64,000 nt of DNA, taken from positions 89,632 to 153,631 of the forward strand of contig JACEEZ010009492.1 of the NCBI GenBank assembly GCA_016584305.1, read 5' to 3'. Of this stretch, positions 46,800-61,700 are shown in pieces (the stretch's first letter is position 1; each line of letters starts with the position of its first letter). Below the pieces are notes generated by a model. The model was not told the origin of the DNA, searched no databases, and saw only the letters and a list, made by a program, of their open reading frames with translations. The position numbers and the translations under genes were made by a program. The DNA comes from Chionoecetes opilio (taxonomy: Eukaryota; Arthropoda; Malacostraca; Decapoda; Majidae).

Positions 46800-47270
46800 A
46801 TTAGATAAAGTGCGTCCACTTATATCGAAGAGACACACAAATATGAGACGCGATAGGTGCAGGTGCACCACTTGAGGTACCCCCGAGATATCTAGCAACA
46901 GGTAGAAGCTAGAGGCCACGAGTACACTGCACGTATCTCCAGGAGTTCCCTCGCGAAAATCATTCCAGAGACCTGTGATGCCATCAGTTTACAGAGCACT
47001 AAGGAGTGAATATCTTAAGGTAAGTCTTTTCTTGTGTTCAATAACGTCCAGTAATATAGGCGTGCATGAACATAAATCATAATGTCTGTGGGTCGCTGGT
47101 CGGTTTTGTTAGCACTGGCAAAGTCTCCATCCCTCCTGTCTACAACAGAGTGAGTGGTCGACGCAGGTAGCCTACCTGACATTTCCGTGTCAGGCAACGT
47201 GGTGAGGCACGGGAGGACATGGTAAAAAGTAAAGATGGGAGCATACGCTAAGCTGCGCGTGGCATGCGGT
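46800..47270. other. Unassigned DNA
   Basis: No gene or repeat recognised. Confidence 0.4.
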
Positions 47271-47284
47271 GCTCATCTCCGTGG

Positions 47285-47505
47285 CATTAGCCCTTAGAGC
47301 TTGTGGTGGGTGAGGACCCGTTACCCCGGGACACAGGGCTAGTATGACTCCCAGGTTACCACAGTTACCTTCCCCAGGTTACCCCAGGTACCCATTTATC
47401 AACCCTGAAAGGAAGGAAGAACAGCTGGGTAGGCTGGTCACCGGCTTGCCCTGGCCCACAGATTCGTAGCCAGGCACGCTAGCCACTGCACCACGGGAGG
47501 ACATG
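47285..47505 (-). mobile_element. tRNA-derived SINE
   Basis: On the - strand it opens CCCGTGGTGCAGTGGCTAGC, matching a tRNA box A, and 25 bp on has GGCTACGAATCTG, a degraded box B (GGTTCGAATCC). A CCAGGGCAAGCCGGTGACC body and a GGTACCTGGGGTAACC tail follow. Target duplications not resolved. Confidence 0.6.
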
Positions 47506-49128
47506 AGAGGAAGTATTTACAATCGGGCAGACAATGCTAGACTAATCGGCACACAGCCACGCACCGCCCACTCGGCTTTGTTTTCACAGCCACCGACCGA
47601 CCTGCATGTACATGTTCAGCCCACCACCAAACCAAACCCGGCATTTATTGAACTTATTCGGTAAATCCCCGGATATATCTCATTCTGACTGGCAGAAAAA
47701 GTTCGCTAAAGCCAAAATTAGTTATATAGAGGTCCGTAAAAGCGAGGGTTTACTGTACATAGGGAAAAAAACTATTTGGAATAGGTAGTGATGTAACCTG
47801 ATACCTGTAAGCTACCAAAACAAGAACAAAGCAAAATAAAACTAAATTGCTATTACTGGGTTCTTCATAGCACTTCCAAGGACAGCCGCAGCACCACAGT
47901 TCTAGAAAGATTATGGTGACTGGCTAAACACACACTTTACCTATACAGTACATGTAATATTTCTAACAACCATAGATTTCTTTTCAAACATGGCCTTTTC
48001 ACATCAGAAAGAATAAAGGTAATTAATACACATCTAAAAAGGCACTTTTTATATCAACTCTTTTTGTACATTTTGAAGTGACCTAGATTCTCTCACATCA
48101 ATAGTAACCCCATTTAGTTTCTTTAGTATTCATTCCCCTGCACTTGGAATGTTGTGCTTAGCATGAGGTCCAGTCCTGGAAGAGGGCCAAACACACCTGA
48201 CAGGAATATCATCATAGTAGGATGTACCAAAGTGTAAAAAGTATCCTACTGACTATTGAATTGAACATAATTACAATAATACATCACTAATTGAGCATTC
48301 CTTCAAACGAGGAATAATTCTATGGTCTCATTCATTCCTGCTTGCCGTGACATAATATAGCATTTATCACATATTTTACTTTATGTCCAGCTAGTATCCC
48401 TGAGCTGCTCTCCACTCCCTGTGCTGTAGCCATGGTCCCCCGCTAAGGGCAGCCGCCAGTGCCATGCAGAGTGCCCGCGTGTTTGTGTTTGAGACCAATT
48501 GATGATTAAAATAAACCTTCTGAAGCATCGGGAATGTGACCTTTAAGTTTCAATTATTAAGACTAACCATGAAGTCTTAAATAAACGAAGCTGAAAATTG
48601 GAATTTTTCTTGTAAAATTTGTCCTCACTATGTTCAGCCTGAACACCGAGGGCAGCAAACTCTTAGAGGAAAGGATGGCTACATCTATGCTAAATAATTT
48701 CAATAACCAAAAATATGTATACAAATTTACACAAATATACACGTATACAATAAAATTCCCTATCGTAGATATAATGTATACATACCACTTTTTATAAAAT
48801 TACAAAAAAAATATCACCATGAACTACATATTTCATATATTTTCAAAAAATTATAATCTGTAAGAATCTTTTTGTTATAAATTATGTACCCTACTGTATT
48901 TTGAGAATCTCACAATATAATCCCAAACAACCAATGCTTCCCATTCTGATGAAATTTTGAAAAAAAAGAAAGAAAAAAAAGAAAGAAATAACATGAGTAT
49001 CTCACACCAGAAAGATTATGCCACGTGTGATAATGCTAATCGAATAGCTTGGCCATAGGATTACAAATTTATATATCAAATACGTCCAAGGTAAAAAAAA
49101 CTTTGTTGCGAGAAAAATGTGATCTCTG
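47506..49128. other. AT-rich DNA beyond the TTLL4 3' end
   Basis: No gene or clear repeat recognised; small unsupported frames only. Confidence 0.5.
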
Positions 49129-49134
49129 TTTATT
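49129..49134 (-). terminator. TTLL4 polyadenylation signal
   Basis: AATAAA on the - strand, 115 bp past the stop codon. Confidence 0.55.
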
Positions 49135-49248
49135 CCGCAATAAATATTATAAATGTTTTAAAATCTAACTATCACTTCCAATTTGTAGGCAGTATACAAG
49201 AACTTTAGAGGCTCACAGTAAAATGTTCTAGTCTGTCTGCGCCATTAC

Positions 49249-49994
49249 TTACTTTTCATCACAAATTGTCAATTGTTCAATCTGTTCTACTGCTCCCCTT
49301 TTATCCTTGGCAAGAAAGGATGCTTCATTTTCAGGTGCAGCACAAACATCAACACTCATTTCTTCTACATCCGTGACATCATCATCATCTTCCTCCTCCT
49401 CCTCCTCCTCTTCATTTCCTACCTTACGTCCAGCACTAATTCCCCTCAGATAGAAGAAGCTAGACACCACAGCTGGTTTCAGTGGGTGTGTCGACAACTT
49501 CAGTCTCCTGGAGCGCCGTGACAGCAGCACCTTCTTCTTCCCTTTCTGTGGCTGTGACGGGAGCTTGGAGGGAGGCGGGTGTGGGGGCAGGGATGGCTGA
49601 CACTTCCCCAGTTGGGGGGAGGATGGCAGTCTGAAAAGAACATTAGACTATTAACCAAAGTTTCCCTACATATAAATAATTCCTTATCCGGGGATTATTA
49701 CTAACAGACCATGATCTAGACTTCATGTTTCAAGGCGGTAAGTAGAGTTTTGACTAGATGTAAAAGTTCAGAATTGGTGTTACTTGAGCGGGAAAAGGCT
49801 GTATTATACTTAAATGCTTTTTTCAAATGATACATACTTTTCCCATCTATGGTATACAAAAATGCAGAATATCTTATCTTCATAACTTATTCATACTGAC
49901 ACATACAAAGGCAGAAGAATATATATGATAAATAACTGAGGCTTGAAAACAACACAGTCAATGGTGCCTCAACATGAAGAGATAAGTTATATAT

Positions 49995-50041
<47 letters not shown>

Positions 50042-50043
50042 TG

Positions 50044-50083
<40 letters not shown>

Positions 50084-50085
50084 TG

Positions 50086-50134
<49 letters not shown>

Positions 50135-50243
50135 TATATATATATATATATATATATATACTGTAATATATATTATTAAACTTATATTATATATATATAT
50201 ATATAATATATATATATAATATATATATATATATATTATATAT

Positions 50244-50277
<34 letters not shown>

Positions 50278-52643
50278 ATATTAGTGATGGACCGAATATT
50301 CGCATTCGCAAGTTTTTTCAATATTCGCATTCGCACTCCAACGCGTAGTTCTGTGCGAATATGCGAATATTCTGCCCAAATCAATAAACCTACAAAAAAA
50401 AAGGAAAAAAAGAACAAGTGAACAAAATATTACGCAAGCAAACATATAATTACATTAAAAGTTTAGCCGAACGTTAGTTTAAAGAATGGGGTGAGGAGGC
50501 GTAGTGGTACCCAGGGCCATAGTCCCTTGAACACTAACTCCATCCTCCACCCTTCAACAGAGTATAGCAGCCGCTACTAGGTCAGTGTTACTGAACTCAA
50601 CTCATTGCCTCGTGTGCAGTAATTACTGCGTGCTGCAGTAATTAAGCATCTGCTCTGTCACCCACGAGCACAACTTTCTTTGAAATAAACTTTCTTTGGA
50701 AGAGAACAGTGTTGCAGCAACCTACTGCATTATGACGTCCAGTCACACCAGTGTGGTTTGGGATTATTTCTATATTATCTCTAGTGATAATGCAGTGTAA
50801 ACTTTGCAATAATAATTATTAATATAAGATATTATCTTGTAAGTATTCGTGTAAAGGCCGGTTCCCATTAGCCCACTTCTACGGCCGCCGTTGCTGTGCA
50901 CCGCCCAACAATGACGTCACAAAAAAGTCGACCGCACCGCCGTAACACTGTACGGCTGCTGTACAAAGTTAAAATGATGTCATCTCTCCCGTTCGAGCGG
51001 AGGTGCAAACTGTGCTCGGTTACCACTACAACCACTCAAGCGGTGGTGATGGTGATGTCATTGTTGGGCGGTGAACGGCAACGGCGGCCGTAAAAACGGA
51101 CTAGTGGGAACCGGCCTTAAAGTAATCGTCCAGACCATTTCATCATTCCTGATTTAATGCAATCAAATCATAGCCATTAACGAGTATATCAACAACACGT
51201 CGTCAATTTTTGTATCCAGTCAGCCGTTTTTAAATAATCCGCAATCAAAATCTGCAAATTCCCCGAGTTTTCAAAACGCCCTCAAGGTTTGCAGACGCTC
51301 AGGCTCGGTGACGTACCATCAGGGAGGCTCATCTTCCCGCGCTGATCAGAGAGGCACGTAAACACAGAGATAAATATAGTACTTGAAGATATTTGGGTGT
51401 TTCTGATAATTTTTTTTGCTATATGCCACATGCATGCGTCCTTTATGGGTGCAGCAAGACAGCTGTGCCTTTCGGGAAAAGTTTGCACACGGAAAGGAGT
51501 GGCGTGTGTAGGGTGATACACGCCTATAGTGTGTTGGGGCGAGCAGTTGTGTTGAGAAACGGCGCCCCCCCCGTAAGACAGTGACTCAGTCCAACACTAT
51601 ACCAGACCAGGTGGCCCTGTTAGACAGGGACGCCAGGACTGGCAGCAGCGGTGGACCACCACGACTGTGAGGCTTTGCCTCTTAACAAGACCAAGTAAAC
51701 CAGTTGTGGAGTGGGCGTGCCCTGTGGTGAGAGACCCTGTGGTGGTGTGGCTGTCACACTTTCTGCATTCCCGCCCGCATATTTTCCAACTCTATGCTGT
51801 AGTTAATGCTAGTATGTGGTTTCAGAGTAATGACGTTTGACTGTAGCTCCAAAACTAACCATAGGATTTTCTCGAAAGTACCTTCATTGTGATTCCCACA
51901 CACACATGGTTTGACTTTATTTACCAATCCATGTTTTGGAGAAGTGCCAGGTCCTCCTGCTGAACCTCAGGCTCTGCTAACACCTGTTCATCCACCTCGT
52001 ACTCGGGCTCAAACATAGGATTCCATGACAATCTGAGGTTCGTTTTCCTCATAGTATACGCGACCAGCGTCATTTCTTTCGGTGTCAGATTGAGCATCGT
52101 TCTCTAGATCTGTCACAGCGACAGATTCACTGTCTGACACCGAAGTACAATCGCTCATCATAACATTTGCCGACAGGTGTCAGACAGAGTGTCTGCGGGC
52201 GTCCCTGTTCTGACGTCATCAATAACAGTCGTAGCCCTGTTGGAGGGAAGATTTTTTTTTTCGCGCGCTTTTTACAAAAGTCGGGTTTTTACGGAAATAA
52301 GGCCTGGAAATCAATTATTTTTGGTGGATTAGGTGTTTTGAATTCAACATTCAACATAATTTGGCAAAAAAAAATTGGGTCTGGACGATTACTTTAAGAG
52401 TGGGTCCTCGTCCCGCAACCTGGCAACATAGAAAAGTGAATGGAATTTACTTTAGACATTCATTTTTGTATGGCTGAACTCTTACAATACATACAAAATA
52501 TTTCAGTTACCTGTATGATATCAAAAATAGTGTATTACATGAAATGTGATGTAATATTCGCAATTCGCATTCGTGAATATTAAAACCAAATATTCGCATT
52601 CGCGAATACGGAAAATAGATATTCGGTCCATCACTAATATATA

Positions 52644-52730
<87 letters not shown>

Positions 52731-55700
52731 GAGAGAGAGAGAGAGAGAGACGAAGAATAACATTATTTACTGCTCAAAAGTAGTCTAAGTTGTGATTTAA
52801 AATCTGCACATTCAACATATTCCATAAAGCTAAATACACACAAAATAAAAATGTACTGCCGAGACAACACAATCATGCAAGACCTACGTATTTGCCAAAA
52901 ATGTTACTGTTAGATGCAGTACAATGGATGTTTTATATGACCTTCATGTTTGTAAATTTTCTATACTTTAAAAGAAGTTACCTAAAAAATCACCAGTTAT
53001 CATCAACCTTCTCACCCTAATCTTACATTATGCAATAAGATACCCAAGTAGGTTTTGAGCTACAATTTTTGTGTAACTGGTTGTTTTTTCATGTAAATAT
53101 AGCTAACACTACAATAACCCCCTAAAATAGTGAACATTATACCTGTATATCATAAACTGAAGCACTGAACATATTGCAAGACATCCAATGAAAGAATTAG
53201 AGCAAATACCTAAAAAAGACCAAGAAATAAGTTAATAAGCCCAGTCAGCACTACTCACAGCCGGGTCCCGCCTGTGATACATCCACGCTCCCTAGCTAAT
53301 GCAGCAATTACCAACTCTGCTTTTGGGGGCAACATGACCCTTCTCTGATATCATTTGACCTACCTGGGAGTGACCTTGAAGCCGCCTGAGACAACGACCT
53401 GAAACACAACCTTGAGGTCAGTTGTGCTGGTGGGAGTCTCAGTGACCACAATACAAAGGGAGCTGCCCATCTACTTGTCAACTTTTACGGAGGGGAACAA
53501 GCAGCTCCGTACAAATTTCCTACTTTCAGGTAGTATGTAGTAACTCCTTGATCTATATACAGGAAGTATGCATTTCAGTCTTTCAGCCTCTCACTATACA
53601 CCATCAAGAGCTGCCATAAAATCAAGAATTGAAACATATCTGCTAAAAGCTCATACATTTATATTTTCCCAACAAGCACAAAGTGAAATAACATGCAATA
53701 ATCATGATCAGTAAAAACACAAAGTATTAGCACGTTTAAAGTCTTCTGATTACTTTTCCCACCAATGCCAAGAAAATATCTTCAGCTATGTATATTATAG
53801 AACTCATTTTCACTCTTTCACTACTTTTTGGCTGAATCAATATTCCATCCCATGCAACCGTAACTACTGGTTTCATTGCCCGCATCAGCCCAGACATACA
53901 GGTTTTAGAAAAGGGAGAGCATTTGCTTTGGTTTGCCTTTAGGTCTGACCTGTACTGATGCAAGTCATATATATGTACATACTGAATATCTGTGTGGTAT
54001 GAGACATTTCATACATTCACTTCATTAGACACACTGCAGGTAAGCAATTTTTTTTCTTCAACATTTTGATATCTGAAAACAAATTCAGATATAAATAAAA
54101 AGCAATGCAAACCACCGTGAGTGCAGTCATGCATTGCTCAGTTGGAATTTGTATGAAATATGTTAATACCTTTCTACATAGTACTGTACTTCATAATATA
54201 CTTGAGTGAATGATCTTTGTGTCATCAAGCACAGCCTACACACACGTCCAACACGTCCAGCAGTCAGTCCCTGGCCATGACTTTCACTGCCACTGCCACA
54301 CATTACACTGGTATCATAGGTCATGCTTCAAAAGGAGTGTAAACATACAAGACAATATTATCCTTACCTTTGGCATTTTGAAGGTGGGGGGTACCCTGAG
54401 GTGGACCTTATCAGCACACAAGGCCTCGATGTGCTCAATGGCTGCAAGGAAAACAAAACGGCTATTAGGAAATACATAAGAAAAACTAGGGGGGGGGCAC
54501 TCAGTAGAGCGCATACCTCCGCCCGAATATTTAATCAATTGGTTGCCATGGCAACAGTTGTGATTCGATTTCATCCAAAATTAAATCAGTTCTTCCTTAT
54601 ACCAAATAGACTTGGTATACCAAGTTTGGTCCAAATATATTCGTAACTTTGCTAGAAATCCTGTACACTAACAAACAAACAAACTGACAGATCGGGGTGA
54701 AAACATAACCTCCCTCCAACTTCGTTGGCGGAGGTAAAAAGTAGGTAAATCATTGAAGATAATTACCACAATAAATCAGATCATGTAATTTTTATAAGAC
54801 AATTGGAAAGAAGGAAATGCACTGTGCAGTCATTACTTACATATCGCATATCATATAACAACCCAGTAATGGTGACGCTTTTTCAAGTCACCACAAACAT
54901 GATCTACATCATATTTCAAAACTGCATTCGACATCTAATTGTTGGAAGAAAAAAACTTTAACTTCTTTCCTGTGCACCCTGATGTAATGCGTCCTCTGCA
55001 CTACATAATACAAATGTATACATGAATCAGATTTAAAAAATAACTTTTACATCTCTTCTCTGTACACCTCATGTTTGTGCACTCCAGTTCTCTGCTCACA
55101 CCCTTTCATACTCACTCTTAACCCCGTTCCCTCTCATTCTTAACTGGATCATCCTGCTACACCAAACTATGTGCCCGGATCCCAGTATCCTTCTAATCTA
55201 TTCATTCCAGTTGACTAAATAAATATAATAAATAATAATAAGTAACTCAGGTTGATTTCATCTTCAAAATATCATATAAAGACATTCCTTCTCCCGAATT
55301 AGCCACACTGAATATTCCTTATATAAAAACAGGACATAGAGTGTCTCCAAACATTTCCTGCATGCGTAGTAGGCAACTAAAAGGGATGAAGGTGAGCGGG
55401 TAGAGCCCACCCTCTTGTAGCGCTAATTCCTATGAAAGCCCAGAACAGAAAGGAAAAAATATTGGAGTGCCTGAATGTGGCTGGATAAAATCAACATGAA
55501 AGGAGATTAAAGTGATGTGATATCATGTGTCAAAGGAACCTGGATGTGATGGCTCTCAGTGAATCTAAACTATAAAGGCAAAGGCAGAAGTACTTGGTGC
55601 ATTTGAAGGAGCGAAATCAGAAGTGCCTCAGAGGATGTATGTATAAGAGTAGCAGTAATCGCGGAGAAGGGGGGGGGGGGGGTCAGTGCGTAACCCCGGG

Positions 55701-58700
55701 GATATTCGGGGACCCATTGTATATGTATATATATACAGTAGAACCCCCTCATTCCCAGGACAAATTTTCTGGGCAGACGAATTTCATAAAATTCAGACAT
55801 GTCTGAGTAATATGAAACCTTGGGTGTGGAACTTGGACTGTCACCACCAGGACCTGCATGGCTGTCACTGCAGAGTCAGTAAGCTGTGTGCTAGCATGGC
55901 GTCAATATTGTTGATCACTATAGAGGCGTATTCAAAGCATCTCTCTGACGGGCTCAAGCTAGCCCGTGGTCCTCCCCTGCTGGAGGCCCGGAGAAGAAGA
56001 AGAAAAAAAAAAAAAAAAAAAAATTTAGGCGTAATTTCTCTTGATTCAACCTTTTTTTTATATATTTTACTTATTCAGTGTAAAAAGGACCATTCGAGGT
56101 TATTCATAATATAAGAATGAACTCTAAAGGTGAAAAATAGTTTTCCAAGGCAATCATATTTTTTGGTATATATGACGCACCTCTTTTGAAGACTTCATGG
56201 AAATAAAATGTCCGGTTTTTATTCATTTTCTCAACATCAGCAAAATCATCATTACTTTTTAACATAGAAGTTACTTCAAGTGAATCAGTACACTGGGATG
56301 CAGGGCAGCATAGGACTCATAATCTCATGGGAAACAAATGTGTATTATGGTTATACAGGAGAACCTCGTTTATCCGGCACCCTCGGGGGGGAGCGCATGC
56401 CGGATAACTCATTTTGCCGTTGTTTTGAGAGTTACTCTTATGGAATCGCCCAAAATCCCAATAAATACTGTGCTTTCTGGAGGTTGTTGTTGTTGTTGTT
56501 TTAGGGCTGCGAGGATCCCTTGGGGAACACTATGAGCCCTGGTGATGTCCTATGATGCTATCACAGGCACGGTAGTTGACCTGTCTTCCTCAGGAAGGCA
56601 CAGGTGAGGCGGATGACGGCGTGTTGCCGAGAGGGGGGAACGCCAGCCGCCGCCAGCAGGGTGGGCAGGTCAAAGGTAGTGACGTTCAGGGCGAGGAGTT
56701 GAGACTGTAGCACTACACGGTGTGAGTGGAAGTGCGGACACTGCAGCAGAAAGTGTTCAAGTCTCCGGAAAATTCATGCACCAAGGGCAGTGAGGGTCAG
56801 GGGACAGACGGAGGTGATGCAGGTGAGCTGTGAGTGTCGTGTGCCCCAGGCGGAGGCGGGTGAGTGACATCCAGGACGCGGGACTTTTTCCGTATCCACG
56901 GCTGGGGGGAAGAGTCACTGCGGTATTGGCCCATGGAGGTGGTGCGGAGGGCATCGCCGAGTGTGTTATTCCAGGTGGAGCGGCAGACCCGGGAGATGAG
57001 GCGTGTGGCTGTGGAGAGCGGCAGAGGGAAGGGTGTCGTGTTTACATCTGTTAAGGCCATCCTGGCAGCAGAATCAGCCACCTCATTGCCTGGGATACCA
57101 GCGTGGGAGGGAACCCACTGGAAGGCGATCTCCCACCCCTCGTTGGTAAGGTGAAGGGCCCTCTGGATGGTGTGGACGAGGGACGTAGAGGATCGTGGAT
57201 GGCGGGAGAGGAGGAGGTGGAGTGAGGAGAGGGAGTCTGTGTAGACCACAGCCGTGCCCAACTAAATTTCTGCCGATTTTCTCAGTTTTTGAAATAATTA
57301 TACTTAATTAATGCCTGGGTCAACTAGTGCCGTTGTTTTGAGGCTGCCGTTGTTTTAAATGCCGGTTAAATGAGGTTCTCCTGTATATGGTTATATTATG
57401 CTTGTGTGTGTTATGGATGATGTGGTGTGAGGCACCAAGAGTAAGGCCCGCTGCATTTTCACGTAATTTTAAAGTTTCATACGTTTTAAACCAAATGAAA
57501 TTCCATTAAAACATATTAAGGGTTCATGAATATTGAACGTACAGTGTATGTATGGCAATGGACTTAATGCATTGCTCCTGGCCTTGAGACTTGGTAAGCA
57601 AAACATGTCAGGGACTCTGACTCCACCGACTACCAAGATCTGCCGCTGTGCTTGCTTACTAAAGGGTGGTTCACACTAGGCAAATGTCGGCGAACATAGG
57701 CTGAGTTTATTCCCCGGGGAGTAAATCTCAGCCTTTGTTTGCCGGAAAAACCAGCACCGCTCGATTGGTCTTTGTCTGCAGAGTTGCCGAGAACTTTCGC
57801 ACGCCAAATTCAAGGAAACGCAGAAGCCAGCACCACCCTCTTCCCCACTCACCCCAATTATTGATATAATTTCGGTATTGGGCACTAAAAACTAATATCA
57901 TCGTGTAGATCTTTTCATCCTTACTTTGAATCCTAATTTCCCATGGCAATGGCGATACATATACCGTAAATTGCGGCGTACAAGTTGACCTCAAGATTAT
58001 TAGCTCCAGATTACGGGTTAGGCCTATACTTGCCGTTTAAGTCGGCCCCAAAAATACGGTAGGCTACTGGTAGGCTAAAACTTAAATGTGGATAGGCATA
58101 GACCACTGTAAATCTGGACTGCGCACGGAATATCGGCCTGTTGCACAAGGGCCTGAAGTCGGAGGGCCGCTCGGATTCAATATATATATATATATATATA
58201 TATACGGATCATATAGACTGGTTTATCAGTATATACATATGATATACTGTAATCTTCGTAAATGTTTGTTCTATAATATTATCAAATAAAAAACAGTAAA
58301 ACACGCTAAAGAAATGCCATTACAAGACTCGGAAGAAATATGCATGAACTTAATATTCACTTCAACTCTTCGCCATTTAAAACTTTGCGAATCAACTTTT
58401 ATCATGAAGGGTATCAATAGAAGCGCAATTTTATTAGCTTTCCATTGATGTATTTCATTTTCTGATAAATGAATTACCCCATGCATAAATTAGCATTAAC
58501 TAAATAAATAAAATAATCAATCGGGTAATTTTCCCGATAGATGGTTATTTATTTAGTTAACACTAATTTATACATGGTGCTAATTCATTTATCAGAAAAC
58601 GAAATATATAAGTAAATAAATAACATCATCAATCGGGAAAATGACCAGATTGATTTTATTTATTTATTTAACGCTAATTTATGCATGGTTCTAATTTATA

Positions 58701-61700
58701 GGCAAACGAAATATATCAATGGAAAGCTAATAAAATTGCGCTTCTATTGATACCCTTAATGATAAAAGTTGACTCGCAAAGTTTTAAATGGCGAATTGTT
58801 GAAGAGAATATTAAGTTCATGCATATTTCTTCAGTCTCGTTATGGCTTTTCTTTAGCGTGTTTTACTGTTTTTTATTTGATAATATTATAGAACAAACAT
58901 TTACGAAGGTCACAGTATATCATATATACAAGGAGGTCCCGTTATACGAGCATTCGGTATATGAGAATCCGATGATAAGAGATGTGTAAATTAGGGTCTA
59001 TTTTCAATATACGAGATCGAAAATCCAATGCTACGACATTCAAACTGGGGTGAGTAAGATTATCAAGTTCAAAATGCGCGCCCTACCACTCCCAGGCTGG
59101 ACAAAGGGGGATTTGGTTGACCCCAGTGAGGTCATCCCTAGCAAGCCATGACCTGAAGGGTAATTAAGCATATGGCGCGGCCTGACATTTAGGGGTAATT
59201 AGCAGGTGTGCGGCCCCAACCTTGGGACCACAGTCAGGTCACCCCTAGCAAGGAGTGACCTGAAGGATAATTAAGCATATGGCGCGGCCTGACCTTTAAG
59301 GGTAATTAGCAGGTGTGGGGCCCCAACTTTGGGACCACTACACTACCTTCTCTTGTATCACGCGGCGTCCCCTACATTACAACGTCTTTTTTGCTTGTTA
59401 TGCATGTTTTATGTTTAATTAATGTGCAGTTATGTTATTTTGTGTGCTATTTTCTCTTTCAGAATGCTTTTTCTACAGAATAGGTAGTACAGTGTGGGTA
59501 ATATAGACGCTGTGTGTTTGTTGTGTTTGCTATAGTTTATTTTAGCTTGAAAAACATATTTTTTTTTTTTTTTTTTAATTGATGGGGTCCTGGAACCAAA
59601 CCTATATTTTACCATTAGTTATGCGTTTCGTTATACGAGATTTCGCTTTACGAGTATGCCAGGTGGAACCTAACTGCTCGTATCTTCGGGACCTCCCTGT
59701 ACTGATAAACCAGTCTATATGATGATATTTTTTTTTACATCACAAAGGACTGGCCAAGGGTACAATAAAAAATGGGTGACACAAAGCCCGCTTAGTTGCC
59801 AGTCCCTATAAAGAAGACAGTAAGAGAATATAAAAAAAGAGGGGTGAGCTAATTTAGTTCGGGATGTGTCTTGTTACTCTTCTTTTGAAAAGATTTAAGT
59901 CATAGGAAAGTGGAAAAATAGAAACAAGAAGAGAGTTCCAGAGTTTACCAGTGAAAGGGATGAAAGAGTAAAGGTACTGATTAACTCTTGCATTAGGAAG
60001 ATGGACAGAATAGGGATGTGAATGAGTAGAAAGTCTTGTGCAGCGAGGCCGCGGGAGGGGGGGAGGCATGCAGTTAGCAAGTTCAGAAGAGCAGTGAGCA
60101 TGAAAATAATGGTAGAAGTGAGCAAGAGAAGCAACATTGCATCAGTGATTTAAAGATTGAAGACAGTCAGTCAGAGGAGAGGAGTTGATGAGACGAAAAG
60201 CTTTTGACTCAACCCTGTTTAGGAGAGCTGTATGAGTGGATCCTCCCCAAACATGGGCGGATAAGGCCCCTGTAGAGAGCAAGCAATTGGGAGGGAGAAA
60301 AAAAGGACGCAGACGCCACAGCACACCTAACTTCTTAGAAGCTGTTTTAGCAGTGATAAATACTATGATAGTCCATAGACCACTATATCTCTTTGTTGGG
60401 CGGGCCGCAGGCCGTTATGCAGCCTGGCAATTTCAAAACATTGTCGCGTGAACAGTCCAGAGATATAGTGGTCTATGGGATAGGCTATGGTATGGTACAC
60501 GGTAACCTGTCGCAAAAACACATAACACCACAACACTTATATGAAGATATGAATCTTTACTATAGGTCCGCCTCTTGTTTTCACTTGAAAAAACACCAGT
60601 CCCCTGATAGTACCGCTACATACTGTATATTATAGTAAAACACGGTAGTATGACTGGACTGCACTTACCGGTGCCCTCCGCCATTTGCATATGTGAGAGA
60701 AAAAAACAGCCCGTGGCACCACCAACCCCACACGGCTATGAAACTCTGGGTCCGTTACACTGCCCACACTCAGCTTAATGACCCTTATACACTGAACAGA
60801 CCAACAAGGCTTACGAAACCACTGGAGGCTCACCGGAGTGGCGCATATTGTAGTTGTCTGATTGGTCGCTTGGGTTACCGTATTTTACGGCTTATAAGAC
60901 GCACTTTTTTTCCTAAAAATTACTCATGCGTCTTCCAAGACGAATGTTGGAATGAGACTGCCGCCAAGACTGGCGGAAGCCGTTCCGCGGCAACTTCCAC
61001 GTCTGCAGATTGGCACCAACACCACCACCTATCGTCTGCTAGTGTTGATGTATCATTTACCACCAGGTTGTCCCACGTATCACAAGGTAAGACTCTATAC
61101 GAGTCTGCCACCAGGACTGGCGGGAGCCGTTCCGCGACAATTTCCACCTCGGCAGATTGGCGTCAACAACGCACCTATCGTCTGCTAGTGTTGACGTATC
61201 ATTTACCACCAGGCTATCACACGTATCCAAGCTTTTTTCAGTCCTGAAAATTATCACCCATGGCGAATTCATCAAAACAATTTACTTATACTATCGCATA
61301 CAAGCTAAAAGTTGTACGGTACGCCAAATAACATGAGAACAGGGCAGCAGAAAGACACTTCGGACCACCGCTAGCGCCTACTGAGAAAATCGGTAGATTT
61401 TACCACCTACCGGTAAAAAATCAGTTTTTATATTTTTTTTCATTGAAATTTTTTCTGCAATGTCTGCTAGTGTTGATTAATCATCTGCTAGTGTTGATGC
61501 AGCATTTACCACCAGGCTGTCACACGTATCACAAGCTCTTTTCAATCCTGTAAGTTATCACCCATATTCATCAAAACGATCTGTAGATTTTACTAGAATG
61601 TTTTTTGTTTTTTTTCTTAGAAATTTCTTTAAAAAATCAGGGCGAGTCTTCCAAGATGCAGCGTCTTATAAGCCGTAAAATACGGTAAGTGGCGTTCCCG

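Larger units (their letters stand above)
50281..52636. mobile_element. hAT-like element inserted in the (TA)n tract
   Basis: Ends TTAGTGATGGACCGAATATT and its mirror ATTCGGTCCATCACTAA; subterminal zones are rich in ATTCGCATTCGC repeats. TA repeat lies on both sides, so a target duplication cannot be read. Contains two further elements. Confidence 0.75.
58097..60477. mobile_element. Fold-back family D, copy 3 (with two insertions)
   Basis: Flanked by the 7-bp repeat GGATAGG (58090-58096, 60478-60484). Begins CATAGACCACTGTAAATC and ends AGATATAGTGGTCTATG; its parts are those of 45820-46790 in reverse order. MITE B copy 3 and a LINE 3' end were inserted later. Confidence 0.88.

Noticed and set aside
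49943..50311. Tyr/Ile-repeat open frames
   Set aside because: Pure (TA)n microsatellite.
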